DNA of 64,000 nt from the NCBI GenBank assembly GCA_038562375.1, contig JBCFAY010000009.1, forward strand, positions 81,165 through 145,164, given 5' to 3'. Shown in pieces: positions 8,582-17,878 of the stretch (positions are counted from its first letter, which is position 1; each line of letters opens with the position of its first letter). A program made the position numbers and the translations under genes. A model generated the notes under the pieces. It was not told where the DNA came from and made no database searches. It saw nothing but the letters and a program-made list of their open reading frames with translations. This DNA is from JBCFAY01 sp038562375. GTDB lineage: Bacteria; Bacillota; Clostridia; Christensenellales; CAG-138.

Positions 8582-8815
8582 ATGTTTGAACGGCTTCTCA
8601 CCATCCTGTCCGAATATGTCATGCTGGACCCGCAGGAAATCGCTCCGGAAACCGAACTGAGAACGGGCTTGGGGATGAACTCCCTTGAATTCATCCATCT
8701 GATTACGGTTCTGGAGAAAGAATTTCAAGTGGAGATCCCCGACCGGGAAGCGATCAATTTCCAGGTGGTCGGCGACGTTGTGGCATACCTGGAAAAAGAA
8801 TCGGTCGCGTGCTAA
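8582..8815 (+). CDS. Acyl/peptidyl carrier protein
   Basis: 77 residues, four-helix carrier fold. The phosphopantetheine serine is Ser34 in GMNSLEF; the residue before it is Asn rather than the nearly universal Asp, which is unusual. Other carrier features remain (hydrophobic 'FQVEIPDREAINFQVVGDVVAYLEK' helix III/IV). It lies between the ligase and an exporter, indicating dedicated use in this operon instead of general fatty-acid synthesis. Confidence 0.88.
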   Translation: MFERLLTILSEYVMLDPQEIAPETELRTGLGMNSLEFIHLITVLEKEFQVEIPDREAINFQVVGDVVAYLEKESVAC

Positions 8816-8880
8816 GACGGCCTATCAAACCTCTCGGTTAGACGGGTTTTGCCGCAATCTGTCACCTTCAGGAGGCATGG

Positions 8881-9585
8881 ATGGAACCTTACATCGTTTT
8901 CAGGGATGTTTGTAAGAGATATCAAATGGGCGAAGTGACGATCGTTGCCGCGAACGCAGTCAATTTTGGTATCGAGAAGGGTGAATTCGCCGTGATTTCC
9001 GGCGCCAGCGGCGCGGGAAAAACCACCGTGCTCAATATGCTCGGCGGCATAGACAATTGCGACGAGGGCGATATCGTCGTCGACGGGAAAAAGGTCAGCT
9101 CCCTTGCCGAACCGCAAATGATCCAATACCGAAGGATGGACATCGGTTTTGTCTTTCAGTTTTATAACCTCATACCGAACCTGACGGCCAGCGAAAACGT
9201 GGAGCTTGCTTCGCAGATATGCGAAAGCGATCTCGACGCCGTGGAAGTTCTATCCAGCGTCGGCCTGCGCGAGCGCGTAAACAACTTCCCTTCCCAGCTT
9301 TCGGGCGGCGAGCAGCAGCGCGTCGCCATTGCCCGCGCGCTGGCCAAAAACCCCAAGCTGCTGCTGTGCGATGAACCGACCGGGGCCCTCGATTATACCA
9401 CGGGCAAAAAGATACTCGCCCTGTTGCAGGAAACATGCAAGCGGCAGAAGATGACGGTCGTTCTGATCACGCACAACTCGGCGATCGCGCCTATGGCCAA
9501 CCGCGTGATCCATATGCGCAACGGTTCGGTGGCGTCCGTGGATATCAATCCGTCGCCCGTGTCCGTGGAGGCGTTGGAATGGTAA
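8881..9585 (+). CDS. ABC transporter ATP-binding protein, MacB/LolD type
   Basis: 234 residues. Walker A GASGAGKT (41-48), Q-loop, signature LSGGEQQR (140-147), Walker B LLLCDEPTGALD (160-171) and H-loop in LITHNS. The 'CDEPTGALD' Walker B variant is the hallmark of the MacB/LolD/FtsE-like group that partners FtsX-type permeases. GGAGG is 5 nt from the ATG. The partner permease is the next gene. Confidence 0.93.
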   Translation: MEPYIVFRDVCKRYQMGEVTIVAANAVNFGIEKGEFAVISGASGAGKTTVLNMLGGIDNCDEGDIVVDGKKVSSLAEPQMIQYRRMDIGFVFQFYNLIPNLTASENVELASQICESDLDAVEVLSSVGLRERVNNFPSQLSGGEQQRVAIARALAKNPKLLLCDEPTGALDYTTGKKILALLQETCKRQKMTVVLITHNSAIAPMANRVIHMRNGSVASVDINPSPVSVEALEW

Positions 9586-9693
9586 CCCGCATTGCCGTCC
9601 GATCGACGCGCTATGCGGCCCAAATAAAGCTATGGCGTGCCATACGCCTTCAAGACCGAGTTCGGATTGACGTACGATGCTTAAGGAGAGGAC

Positions 9694-12600
9694 ATGAAAA
9701 TAAGAGCTCTGGTCAAGGATACCTATCGGGAAATCCTGCGCTCACGCGAGCGGTTTATCTCGATCCTCCTGATCACGTTCCTGAGCGTCGGCTTTTTTGT
9801 AGGCGTGAAAGCGACAGCCCCCAGCATGCGCGCGACGGCTGAGAATTATTTCAGCTCGGCCTCACTGATGGATCTGGAGATCATCTCCACCGTCGGTTTC
9901 GACGACGGCGACGTGGAGGCGGTCCGTACGCTTGACGGCGTGGTAAATGTGATGGCGTCCTATTCGGCCGACCTGATCGTGCTGGAGGATGTCGGCAACA
10001 GCGTAGCCCGCGTGGCCGCTCTGCCCACAGACAGCGAACGCGATACGCTCAATAGGATCAAGCTCGTTTCCGGCCGCCTGCCCGAAAACCCGGGGGAATG
10101 CATCGCCGCGGCGTACCGGATGCGCGATACGGACGTTGCCGTCGGCGACATCATCCGGTTCTCCGACACCACGGGTTCAGCCGCCACCGATACGATCATT
10201 TCGGGTACAAGCTACACCGTCGTGGGGCTCATAGAATCCCCGCAGCATATTTCCTATTCCTACGGCACCTCGTCTATCGGCAACGGCATAATCTCGTACT
10301 ATATCATGCTTCCTGCCTCCGAATTCAAATATACCCGCTACACGGAGCTTTACGTCATGTTGAGCCGTGCCGCGGGCGTCACCGCTTTCGACGAGCAATA
10401 CGACGCCGAGATCTGCCAGGCATCGGCCCAAATCGGCAATATCGGTCAAGTCCGCTACGATCTTTTCCTCGATAACATACAGACGCAGCTTGCCGATGCA
10501 GAGAGTGAACTCAACGAGCAGAAGACCGGCGCCGACCAACAGCTTGCCGACGCGAAGCGGGAGCTGGAAAAAGCCGCGCAGGAGCTGGAAAAATCGAAGG
10601 CAGAAATCGCCTCCGGCTGGGAGGATTACAAGAAAGCCGCACTCGAGACCAACGCCAAGTTAAAAAAGGCCGAAGCGGACCTGAGTGCAGGCAAAGCACA
10701 GATTACCGAGGGGGAAACGCAGCTGGCCGCCGCCCAGACCCAGTACGACGCGGGTAAGGCGGAACTTCTTGCTGCGCGCAATCAACTGGATTCCGGCTGG
10801 GCGCAGTATAACCTCGGCTCGGCCGAGTATCGGCAAAATGAACAGAAATATAACGACGGACTTGCGCAATACCGCAAAGCCAAGCAGGAGTATGACCAAG
10901 CGAAGACCGCGTACGATATCGCAAGTCAAGCCGTAGCAATGGCGGAGGATATGCTCGACGGCGAAGAAATCGATCAAGAGGAAGCACAAAGGCTCTACGA
11001 GCAGGCGCAGGCTGCGCTCGAGGCATATGAAAACGGCGGCGGAGCCGACCCGGAGGTAATCGCCCAGCTGCAGGCGCAGGTGCAGGCAGCGGCCGAGCGC
11101 GTGGCAAACGCCGAAAATCAGCAAGAGCAGGCTCAGGAAGAGCTCGAAAACGCCAGGAGGCAGCTCGCCGAATACGCAGAGCGTCTTCTGGAGGCCGAGG
11201 CGGAGCTCAATGCCGCCGAGCAGCAGTTGGCTCAAGCCCGCTTACAGTTGGACCAAGCCAAAGCGCAGCTCGACGAATCTTACGCACAGCTGAACAGCGG
11301 CGAGGCGGAATACGCGGACGGCAAGGCTGAATTGGATAAAGCGTATGCGGATCTGCAAGCGAACAAAAAGAAGCTGGATGCCTCCAAAGCCGACCTGAAG
11401 GCGGGCGAGGCGGAGTACGCAAGGCAGAAGGTCTCGGCTTCGGCCCAACTGGCGAAGGCAAAAGCGAAGCTCGAGGCGGCCGAGGAGCAATTGGCCGCCG
11501 GACAGAAGGAATACGACGACGGCTACGCCGAGTATCTGGACGGCGTGGCCGAAGCGCAAAGCTCTATTTCCGACGGGAACAACCGCATCCAGAACATCCG
11601 GAATATGTTTAGCGACGTCGAGTCCGGGAAATGGTATGCGTTTACGCGCGACGATATCATCCAGAGCTATGCGGGCTTCTATCAGGACTCGGAGCGCATA
11701 GACGCCATCGCGGCGATTTTTCCGGTGTTTTTCCTGCTGGTGGCGGCGCTTGTCTGCCTCACGACCATGTCCCGCATGATCGACGAGCAGCGCATCCAGA
11801 TCGGCACCTACAAGGCGCTGGGCTACTCGTCCGCCCACATCTCGGGCAAATATATGGCTTATTCCGCCATTGCCTGCATCATAGGCAGCGTGCTCGGGCA
11901 GTTGATCTGCATCCAAATTCTGCCGAGGGTCATCATCGGCGCGTATTCGGCATTGTATCGCCTGCCCGATATCGAAATCAAGATCCCCTGGAGCATGTCC
12001 GTACTCTCGATCCTCGTCGCCCTGATCTGCACGGTTATGGTGGCCTGGTATTCCTGCCACAGGGAGCTGAAGGCCGTGACAGCCGCGCTTATGCGTCCCA
12101 AGATGCCCAGAAGCGGCAGGAAAATATCTCTGGAACGCTGGACGAAGCTCTGGTCGGCGATGAGCTTCTCCCAGAAGATCACCGCGCGAAATCTCTTCCG
12201 CTATAAACTCAGGCTCATGATGACGGTGCTGGGCATATCGGGCTGTATGGCGTTGATCGTAGCGGGCTTTGGCATGCGCGACGGGGTAAATCCCATCGTC
12301 GATAAGCAGTACGGGGAAATCAACCGCTACAAGATCATGTTTACGCTGTCCAAGGACCTGGCGCGCGACGAGGCGAACGCGCTGGAACAGCAGCTTGCGG
12401 CGGATGATCGCCTGAGCGGGGAGATGTTCTCAAAGGTCCTGTCCGTCGACGTGGACGATCACGGGGAGGCGATCCAAAACGTATTTGTGCTCGCGCCGGA
12501 GGACACCGTGCGGATTGAGCGGTTGATCACCCTGCGCAGCCCGAAGGACGGCAGAGCGCTCAAGCTTAACGACGAGGGCGTGATCATCACCGACAAATTG

Positions 12601-13305
12601 TCGGAAATACTCGGTTTAGACGCCGGGGATACCGTCTCATTCAGCTTAAACGAGAAGCAGTATACGCTCCCCATCGCCGCGGTCACGGAAAACTACGTCT
12701 ATCATTACATCTACATGTCGCCCGCGCTGTATGAGCAAACCTTCGATACGGACGTAAGGTTTAATACCATCGCGTGCGCGGCGAGCGAAAGCATGACGGA
12801 TTTCGAGGGCTTTGTTTCCGACTGGCTGAGCAAAAGCAGCTCGATCCTCTCGATCGTCAACATCGATTCGTCAAGGAAATCCTTCGAGGAAACCATCAAC
12901 AGCATCAACATCATCATCCTCGTCATGCTGATTGCGGCGGGCGCGCTGGCGTTCGTGGTGGTATACAACCTGACCAACATCAACATCTCCGAGCGCACGC
13001 GCGAGATTGCCACCATCAAGGTGCTCGGCTTCAAGCACCGCGAGACCAATCTATACATTTTCCGAGAAAATTTCGTGATGGGCGCCGTCGGTATTTTGCT
13101 CGGCGGCGTCATCGGCTACTTCTTAGCGCAATTCATGCTCAGAACAGTCGAGGTGGATATGGTCAAGTTCGTCAAGGACATCGCGGCGACAAGCTATCTT
13201 TACGCCGCACTGCTCACCGCGTTCTACATCGTATTGGTCAACCTGATGATGACCAGGCGCATGAGGAATATCAGCATGGTCGAGTCGCTCAAGGCCATCG
13301 AATAA
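9694..13305 (+). CDS. FtsX-family ABC permease with very long extracellular coiled coil
   Basis: 1203 residues. A first transmembrane helix near the N-terminus (about 18-40) leads to a periplasmic-type domain. Residues about 260-640 are then an almost uninterrupted Ala/Gln/Glu/Lys coiled coil. A first FtsX core (three helices, about 665-790), a second extracellular domain and a second FtsX core (about 1070-1190) follow. This is the two-FtsX architecture of MacB-like mechanotransmission systems in Firmicutes. It most likely works with the preceding ATPase to move or sense an envelope molecule, perhaps the product of this operon. RBS AAGGAGAGGAC before ATG. Confidence 0.9.
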   Translation: MKIRALVKDTYREILRSRERFISILLITFLSVGFFVGVKATAPSMRATAENYFSSASLMDLEIISTVGFDDGDVEAVRTLDGVVNVMASYSADLIVLEDVGNSVARVAALPTDSERDTLNRIKLVSGRLPENPGECIAAAYRMRDTDVAVGDIIRFSDTTGSAATDTIISGTSYTVVGLIESPQHISYSYGTSSIGNGIISYYIMLPASEFKYTRYTELYVMLSRAAGVTAFDEQYDAEICQASAQIGNIGQVRYDLFLDNIQTQLADAESELNEQKTGADQQLADAKRELEKAAQELEKSKAEIASGWEDYKKAALETNAKLKKAEADLSAGKAQITEGETQLAAAQTQYDAGKAELLAARNQLDSGWAQYNLGSAEYRQNEQKYNDGLAQYRKAKQEYDQAKTAYDIASQAVAMAEDMLDGEEIDQEEAQRLYEQAQAALEAYENGGGADPEVIAQLQAQVQAAAERVANAENQQEQAQEELENARRQLAEYAERLLEAEAELNAAEQQLAQARLQLDQAKAQLDESYAQLNSGEAEYADGKAELDKAYADLQANKKKLDASKADLKAGEAEYARQKVSASAQLAKAKAKLEAAEEQLAAGQKEYDDGYAEYLDGVAEAQSSISDGNNRIQNIRNMFSDVESGKWYAFTRDDIIQSYAGFYQDSERIDAIAAIFPVFFLLVAALVCLTTMSRMIDEQRIQIGTYKALGYSSAHISGKYMAYSAIACIIGSVLGQLICIQILPRVIIGAYSALYRLPDIEIKIPWSMSVLSILVALICTVMVAWYSCHRELKAVTAALMRPKMPRSGRKISLERWTKLWSAMSFSQKITARNLFRYKLRLMMTVLGISGCMALIVAGFGMRDGVNPIVDKQYGEINRYKIMFTLSKDLARDEANALEQQLAADDRLSGEMFSKVLSVDVDDHGEAIQNVFVLAPEDTVRIERLITLRSPKDGRALKLNDEGVIITDKLSEILGLDAGDTVSFSLNEKQYTLPIAAVTENYVYHYIYMSPALYEQTFDTDVRFNTIACAASESMTDFEGFVSDWLSKSSSILSIVNIDSSRKSFEETINSINIIILVMLIAAGALAFVVVYNLTNINISERTREIATIKVLGFKHRETNLYIFRENFVMGAVGILLGGVIGYFLAQFMLRTVEVDMVKFVKDIAATSYLYAALLTAFYIVLVNLMMTRRMRNISMVESLKAIE

Positions 13306-13333
13306 CAACAAAACAGAAACAGGAGGATCGATC

Positions 13334-14773
13334 ATGCCCAAAATTACCGTTCCGAGAACCTATTACGACATTTGCGGCTCGCAAATGCTTCCCCTGATAC
13401 AGCTGAAATTCAGCGTGCATAAGGAGTGTACTCAGATCATTTTTTACACGATCGTCAATCAGAAGCTTGATTTTGAGCTGCTCAAGCAGGCGGTGAATAT
13501 CGAAATCGAGCGCAACGATTGCCTGCGCATACGCTTTGAAAAGCGTGATAAGAAGCTCAAGCAGTATTTCCTGCCGGAGTATCGGCTTGAAAACATCCCT
13601 GTCCTAGATTTCGCCGGCAAAACAAAACAGGAGCAGGATGCCGTGCTGACAAAAGACGCGCGCACTCCCCTAAAGATCATGAAGGGGGAAACATACCGCA
13701 TCATCCTCTACCGCACCTATGACGGGCGCACCGGCATCTGTCTGAACGTCTCTCATGTCGTCGCGGACCTGTACGCCGCCATCGTGTTCTTCAGCGACCT
13801 GATCGAAGTGATTGCCGCGCTTCAAAACGGGTCGCCGATGCCCCGGCCGCTGTCCTCGTTCGAGGAGTGCCTGAAAAAAGATCTGCTTCTGCTCAATGAT
13901 AAGGAAGCGGAACAAAGGCACAAAGAGTTCTTTAAAGAGCTGTTTACAAAGGACGGGCTCTCGTTTTATGCCGGTGCGGACAGCATGCGCCTGCTCAACA
14001 AGACGCGCCGCAAAAAGAAGGACCCGACCCTTCGCTATGAAGTTTTAAATACGTTAATTAACGATAGAAGCGAAAATTACAGTATGCACCTGCCGACGGA
14101 AAGAGCCGAGCCGATCCTTTCCTTTTGCGAAAAGAGCGGCATTCCCCTGCAGACGATGGTCTACGTGGCTATGCGCACCTATCTTTCCAAGATCAACGAG
14201 GAAACGGACGACGTTACCTTCTCCGTTGCGTTTAACCGCAGAATCACCATTGCGGACAAGCGTTCCGGCGGCTGCCGCGTCAACGCGCTTCCTCTGCGCA
14301 CCGTTATCACGAAGGACAAAACGTTTATGGATGCGATCATGCATACGCAGCAGGTGCAGTTCCAGATCCTGCGCCATACGGATTTTCTGTTCGAACTCGC
14401 CAAAGACGGACTGAAGGTTTGGGAAAACAGATCGCTTTTTTCAGGGACTTACGCCATGCTCCTATCCTGCCTCCCGTTTTCGTTTACGCTGCCCGAGGGC
14501 TGGCAGTGCGAGATGGGCAACTACAGCAACGGCCGCTTCCCCATGCCGCTGTATACGGTGGTCGTTCCCAACTTTACAGATGGCGGGCTTGACTTCCACT
14601 TCGAGTACATGATAAAGATTTTGTATCCGTATGAGCTGGAAGCGCTGTTTGAGCAGAGCGTCAGGGTGATGGAAGCGGGCATCGCAAACCCGGATATTAC
14701 CATCGGCGAGCTGATGCACGAGGTGCTCGAAGTCAACCTGGATCAGGGCGCGACCGCCGCGATCGTGCAGTAA
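13334..14773 (+). CDS. Stand-alone condensation-domain/acyltransferase-like protein (HxxxD)
   Basis: 479 residues of the CoA-dependent acyltransferase/NRPS condensation fold. The catalytic motif HVVAD (H141-D145) is intact and preceded by ERNDCLRIRF, matching the C1 motif 'RHxxLRTxF'. A C-terminal half with FPMPLYTVVVPN and a DFHFEYM-like strand fits the second chloramphenicol acetyltransferase-like lobe. It is the last gene of the operon with adenylation enzyme, carrier protein and exporter, and probably joins the carrier-bound acyl group to an acceptor. Acceptor unknown. Confidence 0.8.
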   Translation: MPKITVPRTYYDICGSQMLPLIQLKFSVHKECTQIIFYTIVNQKLDFELLKQAVNIEIERNDCLRIRFEKRDKKLKQYFLPEYRLENIPVLDFAGKTKQEQDAVLTKDARTPLKIMKGETYRIILYRTYDGRTGICLNVSHVVADLYAAIVFFSDLIEVIAALQNGSPMPRPLSSFEECLKKDLLLLNDKEAEQRHKEFFKELFTKDGLSFYAGADSMRLLNKTRRKKKDPTLRYEVLNTLINDRSENYSMHLPTERAEPILSFCEKSGIPLQTMVYVAMRTYLSKINEETDDVTFSVAFNRRITIADKRSGGCRVNALPLRTVITKDKTFMDAIMHTQQVQFQILRHTDFLFELAKDGLKVWENRSLFSGTYAMLLSCLPFSFTLPEGWQCEMGNYSNGRFPMPLYTVVVPNFTDGGLDFHFEYMIKILYPYELEALFEQSVRVMEAGIANPDITIGELMHEVLEVNLDQGATAAIVQ

Positions 14774-14803
14774 ATCAGCATTTTTTGACAGGCCTCTAAA
14801 GGT

Positions 14804-14966
14804 TCAAAAGGGGTCGATTGTCATGAACCGCACCTTGAATTCAGATAGTACGGTATGCTGAAATATGCCCATCCATTTCGTATGTGCTAAACTTTCTGCC
14901 ATAGAGCATCCCCTTTCTTCAACGTTGAAGGCTTGGACACCCATCATCTTACCGGGAAGGGGATGC
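14804..14966 (-). pseudogene. Remnant of an IS200/IS605-type transposase gene with its leader hairpin
   Basis: Read on the minus strand, the ATG at 14902 opens MAESLAHTKWM, which matches the start of IS200-type TnpA proteins (known N-terminus like 'SLAHTKWxCKYHIVF'). The frame then diverges and stops after 32 residues at 14804, so the catalytic HUH and Tyr parts are gone. Upstream, a perfect 10-bp inverted repeat GCATCCCCTT / AAGGGGATGC (14906-14915 with 14957-14966) encloses the ribosome site AAAGGGG, the arrangement that keeps IS200 transposase translation low. The rest of 14774-15123 holds only the terminator at 15050-15092 and a stem GTTTCAG/CTGAAAC at 15012-15036. Confidence 0.55.
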
Positions 14967-15049
14967 GCTTGCTTAAGCTCTTAATCCCATCCGCATAAGG
15001 GACGTTTTTTTGTTTCAGCCGCTTTGCGCCTGAAACCCGCTTAAGCTGA

Positions 15050-15092
15050 ATAAAAAGGCTGCATCCTCCCTCTGCGGGAGCATACAGCCTTC
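15050..15092 (-). terminator. Terminator of the LytTR operon
   Basis: On the minus strand AAGGCTG-...-CTCCCGCAGAGGGAG-...-CAGCCTT followed by TTTTATT. It lies 32 bp after the stop of the small exported protein. Confidence 0.75.
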
Positions 15093-15123
15093 GCTGTTGT
15101 CGGCAGATTCCAATCGCGACTGT

Positions 15124-15399
15124 TTATCGTTTCTTAACCTTTTTGCTCAAAAGGATTGCGAACAGGCCCACACAACCCGATGCCAATACGCCACCCAGTA
15201 TCCCCCAAATCAAATCCCCCTGGGCATCGGCGCCGGAATCCACCGGAACGCTGTCGGAGGGCGCGTCTTTGCCGTCGTAGGTAACGGCGTAAGACGTCCC
15301 CTCCGCATAAGCCCGGGGCATGCCGCCGCCGGGCGGCAGGGTAAAAGCCATCGCCGCGCAAAGCAACAGGCTCAAAACACGCATGGGTTTCCTTTTCAT
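15124..15399 (-). CDS. Small exported membrane-anchored protein
   Basis: 91 residues. The N-terminus is a signal peptide (basic MKRKPMR, hydrophobic VLSLLLCAAMAF, possible cleavage after AYA). A short acidic extracellular part (about 36-60) follows, then a C-terminal membrane helix (LIWGILGGVLASGCVGLFAILL) and a basic tail KKVKKR. The layout resembles sortase substrates, but no LPxTG is present. It lies downstream of a sensor kinase/LytTR regulator pair on the same strand. A signalling or envelope role is possible but not shown; no family recognised. Confidence 0.65.
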   Translation of the reverse strand: MKRKPMRVLSLLLCAAMAFTLPPGGGMPRAYAEGTSYAVTYDGKDAPSDSVPVDSGADAQGDLIWGILGGVLASGCVGLFAILLSKKVKKR

Positions 15400-15439
15400 T
15401 CTATATGCCTCCCGATAGGATGGAATGGTATTTTTCGTT

Positions 15440-15778
15440 TTACATGCTCGACCGCCGCCGCAAAAAGGCGGGGAAAATACCCGCGACCGCGGCGGCGTAG
15501 GCGTCCGTCTCCAGCGGGATATATCCCGTCACCCACTCGAGCGGGCGCGTCAGGCTCCCCCGCGGGTGGATGGGAACCGCCGTACCGTCGCCTGTGAGCA
15601 GCGTATCCCCGTCCGCCGGCGGCCGCGCAAAAACGCCGATTTCCCCTACGATGAGGAAATCGCCGTCGGGATAAAGCGCCTGCATCTCCCGCCCGGTACG
15701 GCAGGGCAGGCTGCTGCGGGTATATGATTCCACATAGCGTCTTTCTGTGCGCGCGCCTTGATCAACCCGGTAAAGCAT
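15440..15778 (-). CDS. Hypothetical protein
   Basis: 112 residues from the ATG at 15778, chosen because GGAGG lies 7 nt upstream. Mostly beta-type sequence with a PDGDFLIVGEIGVFARPPADGDTLL segment, which loosely recalls the strand pattern of S24/S26 peptidases. No catalytic Ser/Lys pair can be identified. It sits between the small exported protein and the sensor kinase on the same strand. Function unknown. Confidence 0.5.
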   Translation of the reverse strand: MLYRVDQGARTERRYVESYTRSSLPCRTGREMQALYPDGDFLIVGEIGVFARPPADGDTLLTGDGTAVPIHPRGSLTRPLEWVTGYIPLETDAYAAAVAGIFPAFLRRRSSM

Positions 15779-15934
15779 GTCCATCCCTCCGATGTTAATA
15801 GTAACAAACAAAAGGAACAATGGCATACGGATGGCGAAATTGACGCCTTTTCTGCCGAAATTAACATAAAACAGCGTAAAAAATCCCCGCCTGACACGTG
15901 GCGGGGATAAGGGCCGAGAGCGCCGTGAATGCGT

Positions 15935-17878
15935 TTACCGGAAAAACGGATCGATAGAAACGGGAAATGCGGCCATCAGCGTGAACTTGGTTCCATCGTC
16001 CTCCGCCTTGAGAAAGCCCCCGTATGCGTTCATAACCTTTTGAATATTGAGCAAGCCCATTCCGTGTTCCAACCCCGTTTTGGCGGAAATATACCGCCCG
16101 TCCTCTTGCCGCAAAGAACCGTTGCAGGCATTCTCGATTTTGATCAGCAGCTGGCCGCCCGAGATTCTTGCTTCCGCCGAAAGGAACCGCGCATCCGACG
16201 GGGCTACCCGTTCGCACGCCTCCAGCGCGTTTTCCAGCGCGTTGCCCAGCACGACGCACAGATCGCTGTCGCCGATCGAAAGCCGCCTCGGAATGGCGCA
16301 GGAGCAGCAAAACGGAATGCCGCGTTCTTTGGTTTTGAGCGAATAGTAGCCGAGGATTGAGTTGGCTACGGCGTTTTCACAAAAAACCGGCAGCGGCTCG
16401 GTTTCGCTGTTGTCTGCGTATTCGCTCAGAAAACGATCCAGATCCGCGTAGCGCCCCTCGCTCAGGAGCCGTTGCATCGCGCCGACGAAGTGGCGCATGT
16501 CGTGCCGCGCCGAGCGGGCTTCGTTGATCTTAGCTGAAAGGGCGTCGTAATAATCCGTCTGCATAGCGATCTGGCTGCGGGCAAGCGCCAGCTGGGAAGC
16601 GGACAGGCCTAGCTCCCTATGCACATGCACGGTCCTGAGAGCAGAGACCAGGCAGAGAAGCATCATGTATACTGAAAACAGCGTCAGCAGCGCCGGCGAC
16701 AGATTCAGATAGATGTTGCCGTTGATATAGTAGGAATCCACGATCAGCCCAATAACGGCCAGTGACGCGCCCCAGTAGATCAGCATCCCGTATTTTTTCA
16801 GCCGATAGCGGTTGATCCATACCTTGAAGAAAATATAAAGCTCTATCACAAAGGAGGCGGCAGGCAGCAGGATCGTCAGATACCTGTTGTAGACTCCCTG
16901 CGGGATAAACAAATACGCCAGATACAGCGCGGCGTAATACAAGAGGAAAAAGAACTTTTCCTTCCGGGAAAACGCGATCCCCAGCAAGACCTCCACCAGG
17001 TAGATCAAAAGGTATTTTAACCCGAAGGACACGAGGAACATCAGCGGGTTCGCGGCCTCGTAAGAGAGCCCGCAGAACACCGTCCGCTGCCACATGCTGT
17101 AAAACCCCGCGGTCAGCATGACGCGAAGCAACACGAGCAAACCCATCGCCAGCAGCCAGAAGGAATGCAGCCCTTTCCGGAAGGTCAGCGTATATGCCAC
17201 GACCAGCGCAAAGAAGGAAAACAGCGCCATCCCGAACAGTATCAGCCGCGCGGCATTCAGGTTTCCGGCCGCCTGTTCGGCGCTGTCGTACGCCTGCAGC
17301 ACGGGAGCCATGTACAGCCCGGAAAACCGCGTGGTCGCCGTCTCTATGACCACAGTGTGCTCCGGCGCTTCCGGCAACAGGACGGGATAGAGCTTTGCCT
17401 CGGCTGTCGTAAAAACTGCGGAAGGCTGTTTCGATACCGTGCCGCTCTGTGAAGCGAGCCGACCATCGATGAAGACCCGGTAGGCGCTGCCGAAATCCGG
17501 CAGATAAACCGTAACCGGACGGGAACTATAAAGCCCCTTCAGCGTGAGCCGATAGCTGGCGCAGCCATACGCCGGCAGGTATGTCCCGTCGATTTGATGC
17601 TCCGACCAATAGCCCGGTACCTCAATGAGAAAATCCGGCTCGTCGTTCGGCTCCGATTCGGTGATGATCAGACGGTTCCAGTAAAAAGCCCATTCTCCAT
17701 CCAGGATCACGCGTTCCTGCACACAAGCGCCCGCCGCGTCCAATGAGGCGGCCTTCGCCGTCGGCGCGCCGCTCAGGTCATGGTAAAAAAGGGTATAAAG
17801 CACGGGGACATGGGAACACAAAAGCGCGAAGACCAGCGACAGGATGAGCGCCGCTCCGACGCGTTTGGGCTCCTTCAT
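15935..17878 (-). CDS. Sensor histidine kinase with 7TMR-DISM-like sensor
   Basis: 647 residues from the ATG at 17878, which overlaps the stop of the regulator gene (ATGA). After one membrane helix, an extracellular beta-sandwich of about 190 residues (DGEWAFYWNRL, VPGYWSEHQIDG, typical of DISM2 sensors) precedes seven membrane helices. The cytoplasmic part has a phosphoacceptor HDMRHF box and a GHKL ATPase with NALENALEA (N box) and GMGLLNIQKV (G box). This HPK10-like core usually pairs with LytTR regulators, as here. The signal is probably a carbohydrate-like or envelope ligand (inference from DISM2). Confidence 0.88.
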   Translation of the reverse strand: MKEPKRVGAALILSLVFALLCSHVPVLYTLFYHDLSGAPTAKAASLDAAGACVQERVILDGEWAFYWNRLIITESEPNDEPDFLIEVPGYWSEHQIDGTYLPAYGCASYRLTLKGLYSSRPVTVYLPDFGSAYRVFIDGRLASQSGTVSKQPSAVFTTAEAKLYPVLLPEAPEHTVVIETATTRFSGLYMAPVLQAYDSAEQAAGNLNAARLILFGMALFSFFALVVAYTLTFRKGLHSFWLLAMGLLVLLRVMLTAGFYSMWQRTVFCGLSYEAANPLMFLVSFGLKYLLIYLVEVLLGIAFSRKEKFFFLLYYAALYLAYLFIPQGVYNRYLTILLPAASFVIELYIFFKVWINRYRLKKYGMLIYWGASLAVIGLIVDSYYINGNIYLNLSPALLTLFSVYMMLLCLVSALRTVHVHRELGLSASQLALARSQIAMQTDYYDALSAKINEARSARHDMRHFVGAMQRLLSEGRYADLDRFLSEYADNSETEPLPVFCENAVANSILGYYSLKTKERGIPFCCSCAIPRRLSIGDSDLCVVLGNALENALEACERVAPSDARFLSAEARISGGQLLIKIENACNGSLRQEDGRYISAKTGLEHGMGLLNIQKVMNAYGGFLKAEDDGTKFTLMAAFPVSIDPFFR

